Below, piece after piece: positions 1-10,607 of a stretch of DNA of 64,000 nucleotides. Origin of the DNA: Lachnospiraceae bacterium (GTDB lineage Bacteria > Bacillota > Clostridia > Lachnospirales > Lachnospiraceae); NCBI GenBank assembly GCA_902363835.1, contig CABJBM010000023.1, forward strand, positions 44,452-108,451. The letters are read 5' to 3'. Made by a program: the position numbers and the translations under genes. Position 1 is the first letter of the stretch. The number at the start of each line of letters is the position of its first letter. The notes beneath the pieces were generated by a model. The model was not told the origin of the DNA, did no database searches, and worked only from the letters and a program-made list of their open reading frames with translations.

Positions 1-783
1 ATGGCAGGAATGGTGGATTTAAGCAAGCTGACAGCGGGAAAAAACCTGACAGAGGTGGAGGATGGCGTTCTCCGTTATATTATTGAACACATGGATTCCA
101 TGCTTAAGATGGGAGTGCGGGGAGTTGCAAAGGAAAATTTCACCTCCACCTCCACCATTATGCGCCTGACAAAAAAGCTGGGCTACAGCGGGTTTGTGGA
201 TATGTATTACAAGCTGCTGCCTCTTGTAAACCGGGCAAGGGACAATGAGGACGCCGGAATGCAGTTTATCAACAGCTTTTGTTCCAACTCTCTTTTAAAG
301 TATAATTCTTACGAAGACATCCGGGAATTTGCCAGGCGTCTGGGATGTCTGGATGGAGGTTATGTATTTTTGTATGCAACCGGTTTTTCCGCCATTCCCG
401 TGGAATATTTGACAAAAAAGCTTCTGGTTCTTGGGATAAAATGCATTTATTCCAATGGAATGGATTCCATCGGTGTTTTTGAAAACAACCTGGAAAACAT
501 GAAAATGCTCATTGTGGTCTCCAGGTCAGGAGAAACGGACTGGGTGGCAGACCGGGTGAAAACTGCCAGAGAAAACGGCATTTTTACCGTGTCCTTTACC
601 AATGAGGCGGAAAACAGGGTCAGTTCCATAACGGACATGCAGTTTCGCATAGAGGACAGCAATAAGCTGGATGACCGAAATATGATGGCAAACACATTTT
701 TTCCCAATGTATTCATGCTCATGGAGCTTTTGATCTATGAATACCACAAGGTGCTTCAAAATATGGATAAAAAAGAAGAATAA
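1..783 (+). CDS. MurR/RpiR-family transcriptional regulator
   Basis: A 260-aa DNA-binding regulator that senses phosphosugars. The N-terminal ~80 residues form the RpiR helix-turn-helix (the stretch GVAKENFTSTSTIMRLTKKL is typical of the recognition region), and residues ~110-245 form a SIS phosphosugar-isomerase-like domain with the IVVSRSGET signature. The ATG at base 1 gives a full-length protein, but upstream sequence is outside the window, so an earlier start cannot be excluded. It lies directly upstream of an alpha-glucoside PTS gene and a GH4 phospho-glucosidase on the same strand, so it is probably the local regulator of that operon, responding to a phosphorylated disaccharide. Family certain; effector inferred. 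Confidence 0.9.
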   Translation: MAGMVDLSKLTAGKNLTEVEDGVLRYIIEHMDSMLKMGVRGVAKENFTSTSTIMRLTKKLGYSGFVDMYYKLLPLVNRARDNEDAGMQFINSFCSNSLLKYNSYEDIREFARRLGCLDGGYVFLYATGFSAIPVEYLTKKLLVLGIKCIYSNGMDSIGVFENNLENMKMLIVVSRSGETDWVADRVKTARENGIFTVSFTNEAENRVSSITDMQFRIEDSNKLDDRNMMANTFFPNVFMLMELLIYEYHKVLQNMDKKEE

Positions 784-786
784 AGG

Positions 787-828
787 TTCCGGATGACGTT
801 TAAAATAGCGGCATCCGGGATTTTTTTT
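787..828 (+). terminator. Rho-independent terminator after the RpiR gene
   Basis: A 7-bp stem (CCGGATG at 789-795 pairing with CATCCGG at 812-818) is followed by a run of eight T. It separates the regulator from the PTS operon, which therefore needs its own promoter. Confidence 0.8.
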
Positions 829-830
829 GA

Positions 831-858
831 AACCTGTTACCACTTGGAATAACAGGTT
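831..858. promoter_or_regulatory. Inverted repeat upstream of PTS operon, candidate operator
   Basis: AACCTGTT (831-838) and AACAGGTT (851-858) form a perfect 8-bp inverted repeat with centres 20 bp apart, about two helical turns. It sits just upstream of the candidate promoter of the PTS operon. That is a reasonable position for the adjacent RpiR regulator to bind. The sequence is visible; the function is inferred. Confidence 0.4.
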
Positions 859-877
859 CCTATCCTTTCCCAAAGTA

Positions 878-906
878 TATACAAAGAGGAAGACTGCAGC
901 TATAAT
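878..906 (+). promoter_or_regulatory. Candidate sigma-A promoter of the alpha-glucoside PTS operon
   Basis: TATACA (878-883), a 17-bp spacer and a perfect TATAAT (901-906) lie 67 bp before the PTS start. The -35 box is weak (4 of 6), fitting a regulated promoter. Confidence 0.5.
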
Positions 907-972
907 ACGGATATGAATTTCACGTGGAATGAAAAACAGAAAATCAATCATTGACAGTTGGAGGAAAAGAGA

Positions 973-2565
973 ATGAAAGATAAAGTGATGGATCAGTTGC
1001 AGCGCTTTTCAAAAGCAATGTTCATCCCGGTTTTGATCCTGCCAATCGCAGGTATTTTAATCGCTGTGGGAAACTTATTTACCAATGCAAAGTTGCTGGA
1101 GCTTCTGCCCTTTATGGACAATCCGGTGACAAAGGGCTTTGGCACCATTTTGTCAGGCTCCCTGGTATCGATCTTAAATAACCTGGGGCTGATCTTCTGT
1201 GTGGGACTTGCGGCAGGCTTGGCCAATAAGAAGAAATATGAGGCCGGATTTACGGCTCTTTTAGGATTTCTGGTATTTATTAACGCTATGAACAAGTTTA
1301 TGACCCTGACAGGGATCCTGTTTACAGGGGAATCTTTAAGAGGAACGGGGCAGGCCATGGTGCTGGGAGTACAGATCCTGGACATGGGCGTGTTCCTGGG
1401 AATTATTCTTGGAATTGTAACGGCAATGGTCCACAACAGGTTTTGTGAAACAGAATTTCAAAATGCTTTCCAGATTTACGGAGGTTCCAGATTTGTATTC
1501 ATCGTATTGATTCCTGTGACCGTTTTCCTGGCCGTTGTTCTTACTTATGTATGGCCATTTGTCCAGCTGGGAATCACCAGCCTTGGAGGATTCATCAACC
1601 GTTCCGGCAACTTCGGGATCTTTATTTACGGCGCGTTGGAACGCCTTCTCATACCCACAGGCCTTCATCATCTGGTCTATACCCCGTTTTTATACACCTC
1701 CCTTGGAGGCGTTGAGACCATAGGGGGACAGGTGTTTGAGGGTGCCAGGAACATTTATTATGCTGAGATCGCAGACCCTTCCATTGAGGTGCTTTCCCGG
1801 TCAGTCATATGGGATGCAAGAGGAATTTCCAAAATGTTCGGCCTTATGGGTGCCTGTCTTGCCATGTATCATACAGCAAGGCCGGAAAACCGCAATAAGA
1901 TAAAAGCCATTCTGATTCCCGCTGCATTTACTTCTTTTATCGCAGGCGTTACAGAGCCCATTGAATTTTCCTTTATGTTCGTGGCCCCGGTTTTGTTTGC
2001 TGTTCATGCAGGATTAAGCGGACTGAGCATGGTGGTTCTTAATATATTAAACGTCCGTGCCATCGGTCCCAACGGCTTTTTGGATTTTCTGCTTTTTAAT
2101 GTGCCCCTGGGAATCCATAAAACCGGATGGCCCATGTACATTGTGACAGGCCTTATATTTTTTGCGGTTTATTATACCATTTTCCGCTTCCTCATTACAA
2201 AACTGAATTTAAAGACTTTAGGACGTGAAACAGAAGGAATGGAAATGAAGCTTCACACCAAAGCGGAGTACAGGGAAAAGGTGGCCTCAGGAAAAGAGGG
2301 AAAAGGCGGCGATGATGTGGATGCCCCGCTGATCATAAAAGCCCTGGGCGGTGCCGGTAATATTGAAAAAGTGGATAACTGCTTTACCCGCCTGCGCCTG
2401 ATCCTCACAAATCCGGACCTGGTTCAGGAGGAGGTGCTGAAAAATGGCACCGGAGCCAACGGCGTGGTGAAAAAGGGAAATAACGTTCAGGTAATATATG
2501 GTTTAAGGGTAACTGCCGTAAGAAGGGCTGTAGATGAGGAGCTGGGAAACGGCGAAAGCAACTAA
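973..2565 (+). CDS. PTS transporter, alpha-glucoside-type EIICB component
   Basis: A 530-aa membrane permease that phosphorylates an alpha-glucoside during uptake. Residues ~1-400 are the multi-spanning EIIC domain of the glucose superfamily. Residues ~445-525 are the EIIB domain with the phospho-acceptor Cys470 in the motif DNCFTRLRL. The ATG at 973 is preferred over a TTG at 958 because GGAGG (960-964) lies 8 bp before it and overlaps the TTG. A GH4 phospho-alpha-glucosidase follows 35 bp downstream, so the substrate is probably maltose or another alpha-linked disaccharide, hydrolysed as its 6-phosphate. No EIIA is fused, so a general EIIA must be supplied from elsewhere. Confidence 0.88.
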   Translation: MKDKVMDQLQRFSKAMFIPVLILPIAGILIAVGNLFTNAKLLELLPFMDNPVTKGFGTILSGSLVSILNNLGLIFCVGLAAGLANKKKYEAGFTALLGFLVFINAMNKFMTLTGILFTGESLRGTGQAMVLGVQILDMGVFLGIILGIVTAMVHNRFCETEFQNAFQIYGGSRFVFIVLIPVTVFLAVVLTYVWPFVQLGITSLGGFINRSGNFGIFIYGALERLLIPTGLHHLVYTPFLYTSLGGVETIGGQVFEGARNIYYAEIADPSIEVLSRSVIWDARGISKMFGLMGACLAMYHTARPENRNKIKAILIPAAFTSFIAGVTEPIEFSFMFVAPVLFAVHAGLSGLSMVVLNILNVRAIGPNGFLDFLLFNVPLGIHKTGWPMYIVTGLIFFAVYYTIFRFLITKLNLKTLGRETEGMEMKLHTKAEYREKVASGKEGKGGDDVDAPLIIKALGGAGNIEKVDNCFTRLRLILTNPDLVQEEVLKNGTGANGVVKKGNNVQVIYGLRVTAVRRAVDEELGNGESN

Positions 2566-2594
2566 CTGAAAAATAAGGCAAAGCAAGGAGGTAA

Positions 2595-3926
<1,332 letters not shown>

Positions 3927-3937
3927 GATTTTTAGAT

Positions 3938-4007
3938 GTTTATAAACTTAAGGCGGTAACGTAAGACCATAGCCTCGTCCTTTTCCCAGGACGGGGCTTA
4001 TTTTTAT
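3938..4007 (+). terminator. Orphan T-box antiterminator/terminator module acting as terminator
   Basis: This 70-base stretch closely matches the 3' end of the tyrS T-box leader at 10831-10900 (about 60 of 70 bases by eye). It includes the T-box-like AAGGCGGTAAC and the terminator stem AGCCTCGTCC/GGACGGGGCT with a T-rich tail. No stem I or specifier region precedes it, because the coding end of the GH4 gene is there instead. It can therefore work only as a plain terminator for the PTS operon and is probably a duplicated fragment. Confidence 0.75.
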
Positions 4008-4370
4008 GAAAAGCATCAGATGTCCTGCTGTGCTAAAAAAGCATGGGGGAAAAGAGGGGAGAAAAAGCCTTAGCAGTGGATAAAATACTGCTTTGAGTTT
4101 GCTGTCTTTGTTTTTGATTCATTAACGTAAATCGGACGATTTTCTTCGGAAAATAATGAATGTCGAAAAATGTAAGTGCTTAACCAAGTGTGAGATTAAA
4201 AATAATGACAAAAGTAAGTTGAAAAATATATATAAAACGTAGAATTAATGAAAGCCTTCCTCTGATTTGATTGATAGAAAGTGCTAATGAACATTGGAAT
4301 TTATTTACAAAAAGTGCAATGATTTCAAGGATGGGGTTGATTAATAATTTCCTTCGCTGTAAAATCATGT
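4008..4370. other. Intergenic region upstream of the pectinase gene
   Basis: AT-rich non-coding DNA. It contains an imperfect CRE-like stretch at 4161-4174 (TGTAAGTGCTTAAC). It also contains a short segment around 4030-4045 (TGCTAAAAAAGCATGGG) resembling the hairpin of the repeat element found at 25.4 and 34 kb. No promoter with good -35 and -10 boxes could be assigned. Confidence 0.4.
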
Positions 4371-4384
4371 TGTAAGCGCTTACA
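4371..4384. promoter_or_regulatory. Catabolite-responsive element (cre)
   Basis: TGTAAGCGCTTACA is a perfect palindrome that fits the CcpA cre consensus TGWAARCGYTWNCW at every position. It lies 24 bp before the pectinase start codon. In this position it would block transcription when a preferred sugar is present. Another LacI-family regulator with the same half-site is possible. Confidence 0.75.
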
Positions 4385-4407
4385 CTACTATTTGGGAGGG
4401 AACAAAC

Positions 4408-7400
4408 ATGAATGCTATATTAAAACGGTGCAGGAAGGCATTAGCTGTATTCCTTGCCGTGGCAATGCTGCCCCAGTTTGGATTAGCCGGCGGGGGGACT
4501 GCTTATGCTGAGCTGTCTTCAGAGCCGGACGGAATCAGGGTAGCTACGCCATCGGAGGCAGCTGCCACTCCATCCAATGCCAATGATTCCCAAGGGTATG
4601 GGACAGTCTCTCTGCTGGAGACAGTGGCTACGCCGTCAGTGGCGGCTGCCACTCCATCTAATGCAGAGCTTTTGCTGGCAGGCGAAAGCCGCTACAGCAG
4701 GTCGGAAGGAAGCAGCGACGTAACAAATGTAAGAGTACCTGAGTTAGCTTATGATAATACATCCATTACTCTGGTCTGGGACAAGCCGGAGAATTACGGG
4801 GATGTGGCAAATTACGATGTATACTGTGATGATGTAAAAATAGGGGATGCAAGAAGCAATTTTGCGGAGCATGCGGACTGGGCCAATACATATATGAATG
4901 CTTTTTATAATTATTATGATGCCCAGGGCATTGATATGGTACAGGCAGATATCCATACCTTCCGGGCAGATGGGCTCACACCGGATACCAGTTATACCTT
5001 TTCCGTTGTGGCGGTGGATGCACATGGGACAGAGCTGGGGGACAGAGCCTCTGCTACCTGGTCTACCACAGGGACGCCGGAAGAGTTCCATATCATGGAT
5101 TACGGAGCGGAGCCGGTAGAAGCAGGCTTTACCTCCAGTGATGAGGATAGGGATGCCTTTATTGTTAAGAATACAAAAGCCATCCAGAGCGCCATTGATG
5201 CCTGCAGCGAAGGCGGAAAGGTAGTGATCCCGGCAGGAATCTATATGTCCGGTTCCCTGTATTTAAAGAGCAACATGACTCTGGAACTGGAAGAGGGGGC
5301 GGTTCTTTTCGGTTCACCCAATGTGAACCATTATGACCAGAACTATCTGCTGTATCCTTATTCCACGGATACCAGATCCTGGGCCCTGATCAATGCCTAC
5401 AGCGCAGATGAGCACGGGGGCTTTGAAAATATCCGCATTGTGGGAAAAGGAACGATTTATGGAAATGGGTGGAAATATGGCTCCGGAAGCACCATAAGCG
5501 GAGACGGCTACTCCCCTGCTTACCAGAAGAAGCAAAGCGGTGACCCTGACTGGACAAAGGCAGAGCTTCAAAAATATGCCCTGAAAAACTGGGTGGCAGG
5601 AAACAACAGCAAGGTTTCCGGAAACAGCAATTTTGGAATCCTGGCTAAAAGTGCCTTTGATATGGGGAGGGGGAAAGGGCTTACCGACAGTGAAGCTTAT
5701 GCCATGAGACCCAATCTGGTAGTCCTTCGGGGTGTAAATGGAGTTTATATCCAGGGAATCACCGTGGAGAATCCTGCCAATCACACCATTGCGGTCCTTG
5801 ACAGTGAAAACGTAGTTTCTGAAAATGTGAAATACATTACATATGATGCAAACAATGGGGACGGCATTGAGCTGGGTAATACCCAGAATGCAATGGTTTT
5901 TAACAATTTCTTTGACACGGGAGATGATGCGGTCAACTTTGCCACAGGCATGGGCAAGGGCGTGCAGGATACGGAACAGAAGCCGTCAGGCAATATCTGG
6001 ACCTTTAATAATTTCCTCCGTGAATGTCATGGAGGTGCCATTGCGGCAGGCAGCCACACCGGAGCAGGAATTGGCCAGATGCTGGTGGAGGACAATGTCT
6101 TAAACCACAGTGATATGCCATTCCGTTTTAAAAGTGCTCCTGTAAACGGCGGCAGTGTATCTGATATCCTGATCCGTGACTGTGCAGTAGGAGATGCCCA
6201 GCAGGTATTTACCTTTAGCACGTCTTACTCTGATGCAAATCAGGCCGTGACCGTAGAACCGGCAGATAAGCCGGCAGAGTTTTATCAGGTTGATGCGTAC
6301 AATATTACGGCAGATACCATTACAAAGAATACGTTTGAAATAGCGGCATCCGTGGATTATGAAAAGATGTATCAGCCATGGCATACCCACCATGATTTGT
6401 ATTTCCAGGATATTACGTTTACCAACATTGCTGCATCCCTGGCAAAAACCTCGGAAAAGCTGGAAGGTGTTTCCAATACTGTCTTCCACAACGTAGTCAT
6501 GAACTGGAAGGGAATTGAGAAAAAAGACAATGATGCGGCAGCAACTGCTTATAAGGCCTGGGGTTCCATAAAATTCTCCAATGACTTAAGCTTTACTGGA
6601 ACCACCACCCAGTCCACTGCTTCCTATGATGCAATGGCAAAACCGGTATGGCCGGAGGATGTTCTCACAGTGGCAAGTGCGTCGGAAGCCTCAAAGGGCG
6701 GATCCGAACGGAGAGTAAAGCTGAAATGGCCTGCAGCAGAAGACGGAGAACAGGAGACCGGCAGCGGAGGAGTTACAGGATATATCGTTGAAACGTATTT
6801 AAATGATGAATTGATCGACGTAACAAAGCCTGTGACAACTACTTCCTGTGAGCTGGGAGGACTTTCTCCTGATGTGGCCTATGTATTTAAGGTATATGCG
6901 GTTGATGCCCCCGGAAACAAGGTACTGGGGCTTCAATATGACTGGACCACATCCGAAGGAGAAGACCGGGAGGTCAAAGAACCGGTAGATGGCAAAATCA
7001 CATTCAGCGGAATCGGATATACCTGGGGAACTGCCAAATTCAAATCAGCAAAGGCGGCGGATTCCAGAATACGGGGTTACCGCGCTTATGTAAACGGAGA
7101 ACTGGCTGCCACGGTTTATAATTACCAGCTTAAGGAACCGGAGGCAGAAGAGATCACCATGACCATCGGACGCATGCTGGAGGACAGCAACGATGTATAT
7201 CTGGAAGCATTTACGGATTCGGATCAGACCTATGAGTACAAGGAAGCAACCGTAAAAACAACCAAGGCCTATGATTATCTGGCACCGGTATGGAAAAGCG
7301 ATGAGTTAAAGGTATCTTTATCCGGCAATGACTTCATCCTGTCATGGGAGGAACCTGAGGATGAATCAGGCATCTACGGATACCGGGTTTATGCAGATGG

Positions 7401-10400
7401 AAAGCCTGTGTATACAACGGATGGGGACTACTTTAATCATGTCAACGGCGTGTATACTACAAAGGATACGTCCTTTACCGTGACAGGATTGGACCCGGAA
7501 GAGCAGCACACATTCCGTGTAGAAGCAGCAGACCGTTGGTGGAAGGCCATAAATGGGAGCGGACCGTTTCACTGGACCAACAGCGGCCCGGCAGTGACAT
7601 GGAACGGACCGGAAGAGGAGCTTCTCTGGAGATCCTCTGCATTCGGACAATCCACAGATTTAAACTTCAGTTCCAATGTGCTGGACAATAAGGTGGGAAC
7701 GAACTACACCTGGCCGTCTGGCTCGGACAAGCCTCTGGATATGGAAGGAAAGCCGGTCCAGGATGTTGTGATTGAATCAAGAGGCGGAAAGCTGCAGGCA
7801 GGGCATGACGGGGTGACCTTCTATTATACAGAGGTTCCCACCAATAAGAATTTTACCCTGACCGCAGATGTTACCGTAGAGCAGATGGGGCCGGAAAACG
7901 GGACCAACCCCAACCAGCAGGAGGGCGCAGGACTTATGGTCCGTGATGTAAACGGTTCTCCCAGAAAAGATCCTCTGGAAGAAGGATATGAGGAATATCC
8001 GGCTGCCTCCAACATGGTAATGCTGCAGGCTGGCTCGGCAGGAAAGTCCCTGAATGCTGATTTAAACCTGCTGGCAGCAGCCCGTTATGGGGTCAACAGC
8101 CCGGCAGGAAATCTAAAATCCGTAAAGACTACGGCAACCTTTGAAAAGTCCGCAGCAAAAGCAGATAAAAAGTATGCTCCGGAAGATGCTCCCTATCCGT
8201 CCAATTTCTATGGAACCCAGATGAAGCTTCGCCTGGAACGGACGGATGAAGGGTTTACTGCCTCCCATCTTGATGACGGGGGAAATGTGATTAGCACTTA
8301 TACTTTTACGGACAAAAATGTCACTCCCAACATCGTGGCTCACTTAGATAAAGACACCATGTACGTTGGATTCTTTGCCGCAAGAAATGCCCGTATGTCA
8401 GTGAAGAACATTTCACTGGTATTAAGCGATGTAAAACAGGCAGATGAATCACCGGCCTATGTGGCTCCCAACGATGAATCCGCATCAATTTATGTGGCAT
8501 CAGCAGCCTATACCAATGGCCCTGCATATACGGTTCAGGCACTTACCAATCAGTCCGGCCGCATGACCGTAAGCCAGAACGGGGCTGTCATCGCTGCAAA
8601 TAAGGAAGTCACCGGAGGAGTCCAGTTCACTTATCCGGCTGTCATAACAGGGAATGAAGCAGAATTCAAGCTGAGTTTTGTTCCAGACGAAGGAGCTGAC
8701 ACCGGAAAAGAAAAGGTGCAGACCTTTAAAGTAAAAAAAGAAGCTTATGGGGATGACTTATATGCAGCACCTGATGGAAGCGATTCCGGAGCCGGAACCA
8801 TGGAGGCACCCATGTCCGTGGAGGCAGCCGTAAGCAGGCTGGTTCCAGGCGGGACGATTTACATGGCAGAAGGAACCTACGGACCCTTCCAGATTCCTAT
8901 AAGTTCGTCAGGAAATAAAGATGCAGGAAAAGCCTTGAAAGCCATGGGAGCGGTAAAAATAACAGGAAGCGGAAAGATCTTTGTTTTGGATTCCGATTAC
9001 TGGGATGTAACAGGTCTTGATGTGGATGGCAGAAATGTGGAAGGAAGCAGAGGCGTGATGATCCATGGCAGCCACAATGTGATGAAAGATTCCCTGATTC
9101 ACAACACTTCCAGCGATGCGGGCCTTACGATCACAAAGTCAAGGGGCAGCAGGCTCTTGTGGCCCTCCTACAACCTGATCGAAAACTGTGAGTCTTATGA
9201 AAACATTGACGGTTCCAGAATCAATGCCGACGGTTTTGCTTCAAAATCAGGTTCCGGTGATGACAACCGGTTTGTAAACTGCGTGTCTCATGACAATGCA
9301 GATGACGGCTGGGATTTATACAATACTTTGTCCGACGGACCCAACGGCAGGACCATTATTGAAAATTGTGTGGCATACAATAACGGAAACAATGGATTCA
9401 AGCTGGGAGGAGAAGGCCGGGAGGTCCGGAGTATCCTGAGAAACAGTGTGGCATTCCACAACAATCTGGATGGAATTACAGATAATTTTAATCCGGGAGA
9501 ACTGACCATTGAAAACAATACCTCCTTTGACAACCGGCGCTTTAACATCATCATGCGCCCCAGCCCGTATAAAACAGATTCAGACGGAAATCTGACGGCC
9601 GACGGCATTGTGGTGAATAATGTATCCTATCGCACCTCAGCCTACAGTGCATCTCTTGATAAGGTATATGATGATAAAATTGCAGCAAGAGAAATAAGCA
9701 ATAATTATTTTTATCAAAACGGTGCCAATGCCATAACAGGTGATAATTTCCGTTCTCTAGATCCGGCGGAGTGCTTTACCAGAGTTGATGGAAAAATCGT
9801 ATTCGGTGATTTCCTGCGCCCTGCAAAGGACAGTGTCATAAAAATGGCCGGTGCAGGTGCCCAGCTGCCTGGGATCAATGCCCCGGAACCAGAACCAAAT
9901 CCGGAACCAGAGCCAAATCCGGAGCCAGAGCCAAATCCGGAGCCAGAGCCAAATCCGAACCCAACACCAAATCCGGAGCCTGAGCCCGAGCCAGGTCCAA
10001 ATCCAGCGCCAGTGCCGGGACAGAATTCCGACGGCAGCGGATCTGATTCTGACAAGGACTACGGCATAAAAAAGAGCTCTGATGAAACAAAGGGAGACTG
10101 GATAAAAGATACAAAAGGCTGGCGCTTCAAAAAACAGGATGGAACGTATCCAAAAGAAGAGTGGGTGAAGGTCAGCGGAGCATGGTACTATTTTGGACTC
10201 ACCGGTTATATGACAACCGGATGGAATAAAGTCGGCGGGATCTGGTACTTTATGGACCAGAGCGGTGCAATGAAAACAGACTGGGTTTTATCAGAAGGAA
10301 AATGGTATTATATGAACCTGGACGGATCCATGGCAGCAGGCTGGATCAATGTCCGTAATAAATGGTATTATCTGAGTCAGTCGGGAGAATGCCTGATGAA

Positions 10401-10455
10401 TACGGTCACACCCGACGGATACCGGGTTGATGAAAATGGAGCCTGGGTAAAGTGA
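4408..10455 (+). CDS. Giant secreted modular pectinase: GH28 polygalacturonase + PL9 pectate lyase
   Basis: A 2015-aa exported protein. A signal peptide ending near residue 34 is followed by an Ala-Thr-Pro-Ser-rich stretch (~45-90). Next are an FN3 domain (~105-215) and a GH28 right-handed helix (~227-740) with motifs NGDGIE (~483), GDD (~505), GSHTG (~549) and RFK (~573). Three FN3-like modules (~750-1065), a concanavalin-like module (~1072-1345) and an Ig-like segment follow. A PL9-type helix (~1450-1810) then shows NADGF, DNADDGWDLYN and NGFKLGG, matching the Asp calcium cluster and catalytic Lys of Pel9A-type lyases. A Pro-Glu-Pro linker (~1825-1873) leads to Trp/Tyr-rich cell-wall (choline-binding-like) repeats (~1896-2015). 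It should cut homogalacturonan both hydrolytically and by elimination at the cell surface. A cre precedes it. Confidence 0.88.
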   Translation: MNAILKRCRKALAVFLAVAMLPQFGLAGGGTAYAELSSEPDGIRVATPSEAAATPSNANDSQGYGTVSLLETVATPSVAAATPSNAELLLAGESRYSRSEGSSDVTNVRVPELAYDNTSITLVWDKPENYGDVANYDVYCDDVKIGDARSNFAEHADWANTYMNAFYNYYDAQGIDMVQADIHTFRADGLTPDTSYTFSVVAVDAHGTELGDRASATWSTTGTPEEFHIMDYGAEPVEAGFTSSDEDRDAFIVKNTKAIQSAIDACSEGGKVVIPAGIYMSGSLYLKSNMTLELEEGAVLFGSPNVNHYDQNYLLYPYSTDTRSWALINAYSADEHGGFENIRIVGKGTIYGNGWKYGSGSTISGDGYSPAYQKKQSGDPDWTKAELQKYALKNWVAGNNSKVSGNSNFGILAKSAFDMGRGKGLTDSEAYAMRPNLVVLRGVNGVYIQGITVENPANHTIAVLDSENVVSENVKYITYDANNGDGIELGNTQNAMVFNNFFDTGDDAVNFATGMGKGVQDTEQKPSGNIWTFNNFLRECHGGAIAAGSHTGAGIGQMLVEDNVLNHSDMPFRFKSAPVNGGSVSDILIRDCAVGDAQQVFTFSTSYSDANQAVTVEPADKPAEFYQVDAYNITADTITKNTFEIAASVDYEKMYQPWHTHHDLYFQDITFTNIAASLAKTSEKLEGVSNTVFHNVVMNWKGIEKKDNDAAATAYKAWGSIKFSNDLSFTGTTTQSTASYDAMAKPVWPEDVLTVASASEASKGGSERRVKLKWPAAEDGEQETGSGGVTGYIVETYLNDELIDVTKPVTTTSCELGGLSPDVAYVFKVYAVDAPGNKVLGLQYDWTTSEGEDREVKEPVDGKITFSGIGYTWGTAKFKSAKAADSRIRGYRAYVNGELAATVYNYQLKEPEAEEITMTIGRMLEDSNDVYLEAFTDSDQTYEYKEATVKTTKAYDYLAPVWKSDELKVSLSGNDFILSWEEPEDESGIYGYRVYADGKPVYTTDGDYFNHVNGVYTTKDTSFTVTGLDPEEQHTFRVEAADRWWKAINGSGPFHWTNSGPAVTWNGPEEELLWRSSAFGQSTDLNFSSNVLDNKVGTNYTWPSGSDKPLDMEGKPVQDVVIESRGGKLQAGHDGVTFYYTEVPTNKNFTLTADVTVEQMGPENGTNPNQQEGAGLMVRDVNGSPRKDPLEEGYEEYPAASNMVMLQAGSAGKSLNADLNLLAAARYGVNSPAGNLKSVKTTATFEKSAAKADKKYAPEDAPYPSNFYGTQMKLRLERTDEGFTASHLDDGGNVISTYTFTDKNVTPNIVAHLDKDTMYVGFFAARNARMSVKNISLVLSDVKQADESPAYVAPNDESASIYVASAAYTNGPAYTVQALTNQSGRMTVSQNGAVIAANKEVTGGVQFTYPAVITGNEAEFKLSFVPDEGADTGKEKVQTFKVKKEAYGDDLYAAPDGSDSGAGTMEAPMSVEAAVSRLVPGGTIYMAEGTYGPFQIPISSSGNKDAGKALKAMGAVKITGSGKIFVLDSDYWDVTGLDVDGRNVEGSRGVMIHGSHNVMKDSLIHNTSSDAGLTITKSRGSRLLWPSYNLIENCESYENIDGSRINADGFASKSGSGDDNRFVNCVSHDNADDGWDLYNTLSDGPNGRTIIENCVAYNNGNNGFKLGGEGREVRSILRNSVAFHNNLDGITDNFNPGELTIENNTSFDNRRFNIIMRPSPYKTDSDGNLTADGIVVNNVSYRTSAYSASLDKVYDDKIAAREISNNYFYQNGANAITGDNFRSLDPAECFTRVDGKIVFGDFLRPAKDSVIKMAGAGAQLPGINAPEPEPNPEPEPNPEPEPNPEPEPNPNPTPNPEPEPEPGPNPAPVPGQNSDGSGSDSDKDYGIKKSSDETKGDWIKDTKGWRFKKQDGTYPKEEWVKVSGAWYYFGLTGYMTTGWNKVGGIWYFMDQSGAMKTDWVLSEGKWYYMNLDGSMAAGWINVRNKWYYLSQSGECLMNTVTPDGYRVDENGAWVK
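9883..10020 (+). repeat. In-frame tandem repeat encoding a Pro-Glu-Pro-Asn linker
   Basis: Repeated 18-base units coding for Pro-Asn-Pro-Glu-Pro-Glu link the PL9 domain to the wall-binding repeats. Such linkers are extended and their copy number can drift by slippage. The long Gly/Ser-rich open frame on the opposite strand is a shadow of this repeat. Confidence 0.7.
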
Positions 10456-10498
10456 CAAAATTTTGAAAATCTTAAAAAATAACCAATTGTAAAAATGT

Positions 10499-10537
10499 GC
10501 AAAAGGCGCTGGTATAAATAATATCATCGCCTTTTGC
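10499..10537 (+). terminator. Hairpin after the pectinase gene, possible weak terminator
   Basis: GCAAAAGGCG (10499-10508) pairs perfectly with CGCCTTTTGC (10528-10537). No clear T-run follows, so termination is uncertain, but it is the only hairpin between the pectinase gene and the tyrS promoter. Confidence 0.4.
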
Positions 10538-10572
10538 CAGCACTGCTGAAAAATAAATGAGAAAAACCCCTC

Positions 10573-10601
10573 TTGACAAATAAAACAAAACCACATATAC
10601 T
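10573..10601 (+). promoter_or_regulatory. Sigma-A promoter of tyrS
   Basis: TTGACA (10573-10578), a 17-bp spacer and TATACT (10596-10601) form a near-consensus promoter. Transcription would begin near 10608, giving a leader of about 315 bases. Confidence 0.85.
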
Positions 10602-10607
10602 AGTCAG

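Noticed and set aside
9714..10055. Gly/Ser-rich repetitive open frame on the minus strand
   Set aside because: It is the antisense of the Pro-Glu-Pro-Asn linker of the pectinase and has no ribosome site.
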